Source: Symsagittifera roscoffensis (taxonomy: Eukaryota > Xenacoelomorpha > Acoela > Convolutidae). Taken from it: DNA of 64,000 nt. This document shows positions 44,269-55,259 of this stretch, in pieces. The notes under the pieces were generated by a model that ran no database searches, was not told the DNA's origin, and was given only the letters and a program-made list of their open reading frames with translations. Location: positions 62,812,282-62,876,281 of the forward strand of contig NC_087066.1 in assembly GCF_963678635.1 (NCBI RefSeq). The letters are read 5' to 3'. Within the stretch, counting starts at the first letter, position 1. Each line of letters begins with the position of its first letter. Both the position numbers and the translations under genes were made by a program.

Positions 44269-47202
44269 AAAATTTCGATTGGTTGTAAGTTACTTACGTG
44301 CTATAACCACGAATTAAATTTGACCACAACTTTCTAAAGAAATATTCGTTCGATATCAAACTCTGTTTTTTGAGAGCATTTAAAAGCCTCGAAAACTTGA
44401 CAAGATAACAAGTTCTGCCAAAACTTCCACTGAATAAGGCTTTTCGTTCAAGTTACTTTGCTTCATTTGATGTTGCTTGAAAAGATTTCACCTCAACCCA
44501 AAATTGTTTCCTCTTCAATAGTCAGAAAATAAAAACAATCAATTTCAATCTCAATAATAACAATCCGTTTGGAAAAATCAGCATTCAAAATATTTTTGTT
44601 AGATTTCACAATTTATAACTGACATCCAATTACTGAGGCGAATCACTCAAAGATTTCAATTAGGTGGTTTATTTAACATTCACCCTGAAAGTGGTGCATT
44701 TTTGGCCGGGCGTTTATTTCTCAACTCAAATTTGAGTCTGCGACATGACTTCTGAATCACTTGTCTAAAAGGTCACATAGTAATCACTCGGAAACAGAGA
44801 TAATAGCGAAGTGCAAATCCCCGTGTAAGATTCAATCAGACAACAATATCCCAAATTAGCATATTTGATGACGTGAAGGGAGTGCAGAGGGCGCCAAGTG
44901 TTGTCCTTGATATATTCTTTTATCTCCCAGATCAGTTGATATGTTAATGACAGTTACCTTAAGCTACCAATAAAAGTGAATCGTTAACTGTGCATGAAGC
45001 AAAAAAAAACATTACGGCCACACTTTAACGTTCCAATTATCTCCCAAAATTTAATTTTTAATAGATTCAATTGCCCTTTTTGTGCTTCCGTTTTTCCAGA
45101 TTTTTTAGACTTAAATTTAATTTCATTACTCTTTTTTCAGTCTTAAGAACCTTATAAACATAGGCAACATCTCAGTAATTATCGAACAAGCTATGACCGC
45201 TTTTTTCAACACGAGAAAAATTTTGGTGAATTTGAATGGAGTCTATGAAATTTCTCCGTGGAAAGGGTTAAAAACAACCGTTTTCTTCCAATCCAAAGTT
45301 CCCTCCCACCATCTTAGTGAAGGTGGTTGGAGCAACAATTTCATTATAATCTTCTAACGACTGTACATTTGGCCACAATGATGATGGAAGGTCAAATAAC
45401 AGACTCTTAACGGCACAATGACTATAAGAATGGCTTGAGTATCCCATAAAGGGCAGGCATCACTTGTTTCGAAAGACCAAGCGCCTCTCGTGCCTCAAAA
45501 GGGCCTTATTGAATTTCTTTCACAGTGCTCAACCGACCAAATCGGCAATTAATGGCACTCTCTTATTGGGAAAGTGGAAATTGACATGCTTATTCTAATA
45601 TAAAATTTGAAGCTTGCAACCTGTTTTGGTCCAATTGAAATGAATCATAACTGGAAGTTTAAAAAAGTGATTCAAAAATTGTATATTATATGGAGTTTTG
45701 AGTTAATTCAATTATCATTTCATCTTACATTTTTTTTTCAAAATGATCCAAAATGACACCCCGTACCTAAGTGCAAACGTAGTTGCACACATGACCAGTC
45801 AAAAACCTTTCGTCGCGGATAATCAGCTGTGTACATGTCTGTATTTTATCTGTACAGTCATGCATGAGTAATACAGACATAGCGGGAAAATGCTCAGACA
45901 TTATTCAGACATTGTTCAGACTTGAACCAGCAGTTGTGACTGAAAGTGAACAAACGAACAAAGACTGAACCGATTAGTTTTTTTCCAATTAGCAAACATA
46001 ATCAGCAGAATTGACGCATCAAACACAAACGCAATTGTTAATCATTTGCCGCTCATCTTAAGCTTCAATTTCAAAACTGCATTTGCTGTCCACATCTAAT
46101 TTAGTTTATTTTTGCTGGCCCTGAATTTCATTTTTCAAACTAGTTTCTTGCAATGCAAAGCTCTTTATTGTATGTTTTTTTCTGCATTTTTTCGCAACTT
46201 CGCTTATTTTACTTCGTGCCTCTTTCCAAACCTGTTTTATATTTAATCATACTTAGTTTCAATGTTCATGGATGGAATGTTAGTTTGACACTGACACGGG
46301 ACGGATTAGCATATTCCGAAATGTTTCAAACTGAAAAATATAGTCATGACCTTGAAAATATTCTTTTCCAATAAATAAAAAATTGGGATTCAAGTTTTTT
46401 AAATGTGTTTTAACTCATTGCTCATTAGCCCAACTTCTGTGGCTGCAGATCAAGTTGTCAAAGAAAAAATCAAAAATTTACTGAAATATCAATTCGTTTT
46501 TACAAAATTCTTTGTTTTGCGGCTGCAATTCGCTTAAACTACTATACTAAATGTTTGTTGTTTCGGTGATTGTATCCCAAGTTTGAGCTGCCTGCTCAAA
46601 GACGGTAACTTTATAGCAAGTGTCAAGAAATAATGCTTTGATCTTGTATCAACTGAAACAGGAAAAATAAGCTTTCTTGAGGAATTTCGTGTACACTCTA
46701 AATAGCTTTGTACAGGGCTATGATTGATTTTCCCAAATCAAACGTAAAATTTCAGCTATTTGACAGCTAGGCAGCTTTATGAATCAAGTTTGAGCACCAC
46801 AATCGAAAACGAAAGTATAGAGGATTCCACTTTATAAGGAAAACCGCTTGCAAAAAAATTGATCCCTGAAAGTTGTTCTTTTAAGCAGGCCCCTACTCCG
46901 TTGCGTAAAAACTATCAAACTTATTACAAAGATGAAGAAAAAATAGTGCAAGCTCTATAGTTTTTCATCTTCAAGTCGATTTTAGTAGTACTTTGCAACA
47001 GAGCAGGGGCTGCTAAAAAGACCAACTTTCAGAGATTGAAATTATTATTTTTCTTTCAACCAACTTTCTTTTGTTTCTATCGACATTTAAGTGGACAAAA
47101 GCAGAATTAAAAAAAATTGATGAAATTTGCAGAAAAGAAAAGCCCCAATGGCATAAAAATTACAAAATGTTTATCCCAACAAAGCAAAAACAACCTTAAC
47201 AT

Positions 47203-47225
47203 CAATAGCCGGTTGCTGTGCAAGT
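47203..47225 (-). repeat. family B tail fragment, copy 5
   Basis: AATAGCCGGTTGCTGTGCAAG, cut off within the hairpin loop and replaced by a T run. It lies about 120 bp upstream of a family A element. Confidence 0.5.
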
Positions 47226-47345
47226 TTTTTTTCAAATTAGTGTAGTTAATTAAAGATTATTCAACAGTATTAAAATAGGCAAATTAGACAACAGTTTTTC
47301 TGACAAAATTGCTAAAAAACGGTTCAATTTTGTTTGCAGAATTTT

Positions 47346-47861
47346 TGTTCCGACTTTCGATACGAAAGTAACGGAATATTTGTGCTCGGGGTGGGTTTTG
47401 TTTTCTTCAGACAAAATTCGACTTTAACTAGCCGTTTTTGACGCAATTTTTTTTATATAAATCGAAAGCTATTGTTGTCCTGAGCTTGAACTTGAAAAGA
47501 TATTTCACCTGTGACCATTTTTCGTAAAGTTATGAGGGTTTAAAGATCTGGCCAATTTGGGAAAATTAACGCGCGATAAATTTCGCGCTATTAACGCGTT
47601 AGCGAGATTTAATCTGTCTTAGAAATCGTTCCAAATTGGTTCAAGGAAGCTTATTTGCCATAATTGATTTGTTAAAAGGCGCAGAATTTATCACTTTGTA
47701 CTTAATATGACGTGTGGGGGGATGTTTTTACATAAAATCTAAAAATTTTTCAAAAAAATGTTTTAAATTTTTTTTATTACTTTGAATATTTTCATCCTAT
47801 TAATGCTCCATAGACCTCAGTCGGAATTTTCAGGATTTCGCCCTGATACGAGCGCTCTTGT
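47346..47861 (+). mobile_element. Helentron-like non-autonomous element, family A copy 2
   Basis: A 516-bp copy with the same boundaries as the 30.7-kb element: TGTTCCGACTTTCGATACGAAAG at the 5' end and a hairpin with one mismatch (CAGGATTTCGCCCTG, 47831-47845) near the 3' end. Shared body blocks include ACGGAATATTTGTGCTCGGG, GCGCGATAAATTTCGCGC and GAAATCGTTCCAAATT. Flanked by T on each side. Confidence 0.65.
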
Positions 47862-48310
47862 TAAGTTTTAAATTCAGCAATGGCGCTAAAAACACCAAAA
47901 ACTCAGTTTTCACGGCCTAAATCGCATAAACAAGCTATTGTAAGCCTGCTCGCTCGCAATATGTCACCAAATTTAAAACTAAAAATTGAAACCTGATTTT
48001 CTCGATACTGGATCAAAACTTTTAAAAGTCGTTCATTTTTTGCGGAAAAATTGTTGAGTTTTTTTTATAAATCCTATTTCCATGAAGGCGCTAAAAATTT
48101 CAAAACAAATTTTACTGGGCTGAAATTACGTTTTTGCTAATTCAGTGAAAACAAATGTCAGTTATAGCGCCTACTTGCTCGCTTTAATTGCTCGATTTAA
48201 AACAAAAGTAAAAAACGGTGACCCCTTTTTTATCAAGACTGTTTAAAATTTTCGGAATTTTTCAAGACTCGTTCGAATCACAACTGAAAAAGCTTTATCA
48301 TGATATATCA
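47862..48310. repeat. repeat block flanking family A copy at 47.3 kb
   Basis: Contains GCCTGCTCGCTCG, CTTGATA-like and CGTTCGAATCACAACT-like strings that match the inverse of 31263-31440, next to the other family A copy. The homology thus extends beyond the proposed Helentron boundary on one side. No coding potential. Confidence 0.45.
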
Positions 48311-50408
48311 CTTCTCTCATTCCGATTATCCTGTGTAGTAAAAAAATGATTTTATGTCAGAAAAAAATCAAAAAAACTAACGCAAGCTCGAAGACTAAAT
48401 AACTTTCCATTTTCAGCTAGAGTACAATTAGAGTTGGAGTCATCTCTGAAAATTATACTTTGGTGCCAACCTCGCAATTTTTAAACTGAGATGAGATTTT
48501 ATGGCATAGAATTATTTGTTAGATGGGTCAATTAGTGTGGGAGACTTTCATATCATCGAATCAAAAAACAGCGTTTGACACGACATGCAACAACCTGCAT
48601 TCGAATAGTTTGTTGCAAGTAAATATTTTCAATTTTTTCGGAATTAGATTTTTCGAAACAAGAGGTGAAAACTTATTTTGAATGTTTTGTCAGTAGTTGG
48701 CCATATTCGAATAAAAAGGTTCAAATACACAAACAATGTACGTTGAGGTTTGCTCCTCAAGTTTTTCACTGTAACAATAAATTAGCTAAAGTTGCAAAAA
48801 AAATAAGGATTTTCTCGAAAACTTTTCCAGATGTTTGGAGTTCAAAACTCGTCTGGATATTTGATATTAATCACTCTACTTACTTACATATGAGATAGTT
48901 TCTACGCAATTTGTGATGATAGTCGATTCATTTTTTGATCAATTTTAAGTGACTGTTGAAGCAGAAAAATAGCATTGCAAGCAAAAAAATGTTCAGACAA
49001 ATGTTTTAAGAAAATTATGAAAACAATTATTTTACAATGAAATTTTTTTTATAGGATCTAAATTTACAATTAGGAGAAAACGATAGTTTAGGCAACGAAA
49101 AGTACATAGCTCTATTACAAATTTTTGAATGCCAATATTTTATAAAAACATGTTTTTTCAAGTATTTGCATATTTCAAATTATCATTAAAAATTTTTTCT
49201 TCTTTTTTTTTCATCCTTTTTTTGATTATTTTGTTTTCCTCCCTATTGTGGTTTTCTTTGTATCTATAAATGGCTTTTTGAGCGGAATTTTCTCGAAGTG
49301 TTAGAAAAAACTATGCCCTGGAGTGGTTTTTTCTCCACGGTTTTCGGCATTTCAAAGCAAGCTTGCAAGTAAGCAAACATGTAATCCTTCTTAAACCATT
49401 GCGTTTAGCTCCCAACCATTATTTAGAAAACTCATTCAGTGCTTAGGAAATCGGTCTGAAAGTTTTGGTTGATGAATTGTCAATTTTCTGATTGTTTGTT
49501 AAAAGCCTTGATCAACCAACCTGAATTTTGCTGCATTCTGATTGGTCAAAAATTTGCTGGTTCAATCTACCTAACTATCTCTCCTTTTCTCGGAAGCGGT
49601 GGGGGGGGGGGGGGGATTTTAGTTATTATTCTTCGATTGTTTTACTCCTCATTTTCTTGTAATATATGCTGTTGCTGGGATATTTTTTGCTAACTACTTC
49701 TCAAGCTGCCACTTTTGAAACCTTTTGTAATTCCACTAGATTCAATGTTATAGTTCACTTTGATTAAAAACTGTTGTAATCAAGTCAATTTATTAAATGA
49801 AATTGTTCTTCTTAGGAACCCTTCTGTTCATTTTGTAGAGTTCCCGAGGTTCTCTACTGATCTTGCAAGAAATCACTGTTTTTTTGTTACAAATTGACAA
49901 TATTTCCAGACAAAATACGAAAATTGGAAGTCAAAAAAATAGTCCTTCATTTCCTATTGTTAAAAGTATTGTTTTTTTACAGAAAAAAACCGCAAAATTT
50001 ATGTTTGGTGTAGATTTTTGTTATTCAAACCAATTTTGGCGATTGAAACAAAATTATTTTTAAAAAATTAACGAAAAATACACCCCAAAAAAGCTACCGA
50101 CTACTTGATTTCGCTTGCAAAAGATATTTTATATGCAATGAATTTCCGTAAAAGTCTTGGGGTCTGAAAATCGCCAAATGGGCTGCATTTGTACTGATTT
50201 GTACGCATTTAAGGGTTTTTTCTAATGATGCTGAAAGTTTAGTGCAAATTATTTCCCACCCAAAGTTGCTCTAAATTGAAGTGAGGCAAGCTTGAACGTC
50301 AGAAATTTTACGACTAAAAATTTAACACTTAGTAATTAATATCATCAATCTAAACCTTATATTTTATCTGATTTTTGCAATGGAAAGCTATTAGAGGTTA
50401 ATTGAAAG

Positions 50409-50455
50409 GCAGTCGGAACATTGAGGGCTTTGCCCCAATATACGAGCAGTCTTGT
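50409..50455 (+). repeat. solitary family A tail
   Basis: GGCAGTCGGAACATTGAGGGC, a hairpin of GGGC/GCCC type, then TACGAGCAGTCTTGT. No matching 5' end was seen upstream, so it is probably a truncated element or one with a different body. Confidence 0.55.
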
Positions 50456-52262
50456 ATCGTTTTGCAATATTTAATGTTTCAGGTTCACTCCCGGATAAGT
50501 TTCAAGAGAAATCTAGAAATAATTAATCTTGCATTATTGCAGCATTAATTATCCAAGAAAAATCCTTGAAATTTGTTGCAGTTGAAAATTTTGGTTTTGA
50601 GTTCAGTGAAACTTTTAAATATATTTTTTTGTTTTATAAGAAAGTTATTTCAACTTATATTAAACAGACAAAAAATTGCACTTAGTACAAAATTTTTGAT
50701 GTTTTCTCACAAATAGGAACAATTCAATGATTTTCAGTCCAACATTATAGTCATTATATAGTATGGGTTGGAACCTGGATGCTAATTTGGTGACAAATTT
50801 GCTAAATATTTGATCACGCTACGCACTCCAAAAGGGCCAAACGCAATGTTCATGTTTTAGTTTCTAAAAGAAAAATTCGCCGGCCGAAAAAAAGTTGTCC
50901 TCAAAATTAAGTTATTTGAGTTTTAGCATTCGGCTGAAGACTGGGAATTTATTTAGCTTAACTGTTTTTTTAGGGTTTTGAAGCTTCAATGAAAACCCAC
51001 ATTTTTTGTAAAATATGTTTGTATTTAGATGTGTTTTGAGTTTTGATTTTACTTTTGATTTTTGTTAAGTATCAGAATAAAAAATCAGAAGAGAAAAAAA
51101 CCGGACAGAAAATTTTCTTTTTAGACAAATTGAGAGCTTGCAAAACAAGCAATGAAAACAAAATTTTTTCAAATTAATCTGTAAAAATCTGTGTACTTTG
51201 TAGTGTAAACTAGTTTTGAAGCTCCATTATGTTTTTGAAGCCTTCTAATGTTTGTTCATTCTCCCCAAACGCACAAAACATTACACAGTTAAAAAACCAC
51301 TATATTAAAAACAGATTTGGTTCTACTTGCACGGCTACTTGCATTTGTTTTTTATGCAATTACCATTCCCAAGCTCTGTTTCATGCTGAACACAAGACTT
51401 CATGCTTTTTGGTAATTTGGATAGTTTTCAACGTGGGAGAGTTTACTGGACTGATGGTAGTCCCCCCTCCCCCTTTAGCGCACGCCTGGGAGCTGAAAGT
51501 GACCTTGGCCTAGTTTAATTTTGAAGTAATTCTGAAAAATAGCTGAGACTTACGTTTTTTGTGTTGAAGTGATCCCGTCTGTAAACTTCCCAATATATTT
51601 GATCTCGTTTGAATTTAAGCAGTAATCTCAACGCAAAACTGTGCCAAAAGTGGTTTTTCAATTACAGGGACCAAATTTTATTTTTTCTTGTGTGTCCATC
51701 GAAAACCACGTGTCTGCGGGATGCTTTTTAGAGATGAAACAAACGAACGTTTTAGTTCATACTTGCTAAATTAAAAGGAGCGCGGTTGGCATCCATGCTA
51801 TGTTTTGTTTGATTTACGTCTAAATGCCAAAGAAAATTGCTGCAGTCCAGAAAATTATATTAAAAAATTAGATTCATGCTCGCAGTATCAACAAACTTCC
51901 GATCAGCATCAATAATCGGAAAGTTCTTTTTCAAAATAAAGTATTTTCATTTGTTTTTCCTATAAATGGTTACTCGAATTAGTACAATAAAGAGTTTTAA
52001 AATGGTTTTTTTTTTGCATTTGAGAACTCTCTGTTAGTTCAAAACAGCTAAACTTCTATTTTTGAATTAGTCAAATTAGAATTAAATTTTGTTGGTTTAT
52101 TTCTATCCTGATTTCCGATTCCGCGTACGGTACAAAAATTTTTGATAGGAAACTCTTAAAAAAAAGCTAATAGTTTAGTTGGATGGAAGCGCCAGAAGAG
52201 AAAAATATGACACTGACTTCTAGAAAAAGTCATTTTTTTCTACAATTTATTTTTCTACCTAT

Positions 52263-52642
52263 TGAGTTTAAGTCCGGGGTTTAAGAGTAGTTTCAGATAA
52301 GGCACACAGTCTGTTCGTCACACTAACTTATTTTCGGCCGGATAAATTCATGCAACTTCTTAGTCTAATATCGATCTTAATCTTACTCTTAACCTCAATA
52401 GATCTAGTGTACAAGGGTATTTGCGAGAAAGGATACCGAGTACTGTTATGGAGAAGAACAACTGTTTGCTAAATTAAATTATTTCTGTTGTGGTTGAAAC
52501 TATAAATTGTTTCAGCCTTACAAATTATTGTAAGTGTTAGTTGTAGATCATGATTGGTTACTCAGAAGTATTTTATAGAGATAGTTTTATCCATAACATA
52601 TTTGGATATAAATACTAGTTTATAAATAAAAAACTGGTTCCA
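52263..52642 (-). repeat. 3' LTR of the gypsy-like element
   Basis: 380 bp, TG...CA bounded, partner of the 59.3-kb LTR. The two differ by many substitutions and small indels, so insertion was not recent. Confidence 0.88.
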
Positions 52643-53262
52643 CCCATGCAGAGCTTAGAAAGTTATTAGGTTTGATGTTTGTTGTTGTGAAAGATGGATG
52701 GAAAAGTTATTTGATTCTTGGAGTAGATTCTTTTGAAGTAGTGGTTGCGTGAAAAAGAAAGAAACAGTTGCTCGTGTTGATGAGTAGTTGTCTTCGTAGA
52801 GAACGAAGGCGTACAGTTGCTCGTACTTCAGAGGTGGGTCTCGTATATCCAGATCGTGTTGAGTTTGTGTCAGTATTTCAGATTTGTACAATGATGTGTT
52901 GATTTCATTAAGTAGAGCGAGACTACTTGCATTCTCAACTATTCATCGAATAGCGATATGGGGTTTGACTTCTCTATGTGAAGCGCCAATTGACTAAGAT
53001 TTGTATGTGAGTTCATCATCGGGTGGGCCATTGTTCTTGTTCAATTGGTACATTTGCTGCAATGTTGGTTCCATACTTTAAATCTTGTAGAGACTACAGC
53101 ATCAAATCAATAGATTTGCTAGTCCAGAGTCGGAATGTCATCCAGTTTTCACTTCAGTTTGCTGCTCGTTTCTATTGCTCTAGGAAACTTTTTTATCTTG
53201 TATATTTATATCTGCCGCATCTTGTTATATTTTTATAAATGATATGATTTATATATGATTTA

Positions 53263-53341
53263 AGCGACTCTTTATATATGATTTTCATTAGTTGTTTTCG
53301 CAAAAGTGTTTTATCAGTTTCTGTTAATATAAAGAGTCGCT
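53263..53341. repeat. 15-bp perfect inverted repeat in the gypsy-like element
   Basis: AGCGACTCTTTATAT (53263-53277) and its exact complement (53327-53341) enclose 49 bp. Either a tiny nested foldback element or a structured RNA region near the 3' end of the retrotransposon. Confidence 0.85.
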
Positions 53342-53989
53342 CACTCTTGAGCTACTCTCGTCAAAAATAAGGAGTACGTGTCTTAAATGTGGTGTAGCAC
53401 AGGTAGTGAGGCCGGCTATAGAGCATAGTCAGAACGTCTTTAACTGGTGGGTTAGACCAGTTGCGGGAGTAAAATTTTACAGACTCTTTGAGCGGAGTCT
53501 CTTTTTGTGTTCCTTTTTTTGTTCTTCTTTTATCAGGTGTTTTTTCCTTTTTCTTTAATTGTGTCCTTTTTATCAAAAACAGTTGCTATGTTTTGAGTGG
53601 TTCTTCTGATATTTTGGTGTTTTGCTTGGTTTTAATAAAACTTAATGGCGATTTTCAAAAGAATAATTTGTCTAGTTTTGATCTGCTTTTAACCTGGTTT
53701 GGGTACCTTGAGACTTTCTCATAGAGGCGGTTGGTTTCGAGGCTTTAGTAAGTTATGATTTTTTGACAATTTCTTCCAACAAGGGTGAGCATCAAAAATT
53801 CTTTTCAACCGGAAAGTTTTGAATACGCGTGAAAGCAAGTTAAAGTTGTTAACAGTTAGTTTGTGTAACTACAAATTCATTCATTAACTAAATCTTGTGG
53901 GCGAGCTTCTCGATTTTGGTGGAAATAGTGCGTTAAATGTGGGCGAGTGATTTGAGAAAATTGAAAAAAAAATTAAAGAAAAGCACACG

Positions 53990-55114
53990 TCAAAACATTA
54001 ACTCTTTTCATGAATTTATACTTCTTCGTAGTTTGAATAGACCTTTTTTTTAAAATTTATTGCTTGTTGTAATATGTTGAGAATGTTGAAAAATAAACAT
54101 CGTCAGAAGATGTTGTTGTTCATCTGTATGTTTTGAGAATTGCAATATTGGTGTAAAATAAGAAGTTTTTGTGAATTAATCTGTTTTTCTTTTTGAATCA
54201 GTTGTTACATTATTAATGATAGTTTTTCCTTAAGGATTGTCAATTTACAGATACCTAATAGTTTTAAGATATTATTTACACTCTAGGTTTTTTCTTGTGT
54301 AAGGCGAACTGTGGCATTTGTTTTACAATACCCTAGCATCCCAAAGGAAGTGTAGTTTTGTATGATGAATTTTTATATACAGGTAATGCTATTCTATCTG
54401 TGTTTGTATTTTTAGCGTTTTTTGTACATGAACTCGTTACCCTAAATTTTTATGAATTGAATTGAATTCAAGGTCAGAAATTTATAGTTTCTGTATAATG
54501 TGATCGTTGCTATATTGTTAAAGTTAGTTGATAGAAAAGTCATATGCAAGTCCTGTCAGTGGTTTTAAATGTTTTCTTTGCTGATTTTATATTTACAAAG
54601 AGTAAATAGTTGAAAAAATGGGTTTTTTTAATCTTTGAAAAAATGTTAGAGATGTATTTTTTCAGATTTTTATTTTTGTCTTTGATTTGCAATTTGCAGT
54701 TTAAGATGTTTTTAGGTGGAATATATTTATTAATAAATGATATTCCATTTATATTGTGTTTACTATCTGTTAAATGGAATATTTGTTTGACGGATTTTAG
54801 TTTAAAAAATTTTGTTTTATCACTCGAGTTGGTATAAGTAATAATTGAATCTGTCCATAGTTTGTTAAAGTTGTGTCTTGTGCAGTGGCTAGTTAACTAG
54901 AAGTATTGTATGGGAAAACTTTTGTGTGTAGATTGCGATTTTCATTCCATGTAGGAAAGGTAATAATTTCTGACTCTGCGCCAGATTTGATTAAAAAATC
55001 AATTTCAAGATCTGGTGGTTGAACGTTTTTATTTTTTACTCTTTTTAGAAGGAGTGGAAAAGTCCAAAATTTAATGTTTTGGTGAACTACTTCTGTAGTT
55101 TTGATTTTGTCCAC
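53990..55114 (-). pseudogene. protease and start of reverse transcriptase, gypsy-like
   Basis: Minus strand: LEIDFLIKSGAESEIITFPT is a retropepsin active-site region in which the catalytic Asp of the usual D-S/T-G is replaced by Lys. After frame shifts, NYGQIQLLLIPTR and QIFHLTDSKHNINGISF continue the protease fold. KTTLPLGMLGYCKTNATV and SYFTPILQFSKHTDEQQH resemble the linker between protease and reverse transcriptase in Ty3/gypsy elements. Similarity fades after about 54 kb, before any polymerase catalytic motif. Confidence 0.7.
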
Positions 55115-55259
55115 TTAAATTTTGCGAGTTTGTTTGAGTAATCTTATTGAATTTGATGTGGATCAATTGCTTTTATACTGACTATTTTGACTGTTTGATC
55201 TGCTTTATCTCTTTTAAGTATAATTTTGTAAATTTCGTCAATCTGGTGATCTTCATCAA

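Larger units (their letters stand above)
38362..52262. other. intergenic DNA upstream of unc5
   Basis: No exon was recognised in 13.9 kb apart from the listed repeats. G-runs stand at 39721-39733, 39932-39942 and 49601-49615. A G+C-richer patch at 44640-44900 holds a CTCF-like core and TGATGACGTGA, and another at 45280-45560 is unexplained. Both could be distal regulatory DNA. Open frames such as 46153-46374 and 51229-51513 have no recognisable domain. Confidence 0.45.

Noticed and set aside
46153-46374. Hydrophobic plus-strand frame as a membrane protein
   Set aside because: The residues are what T-rich DNA gives by chance; no splice sites, neighbours or family likeness.
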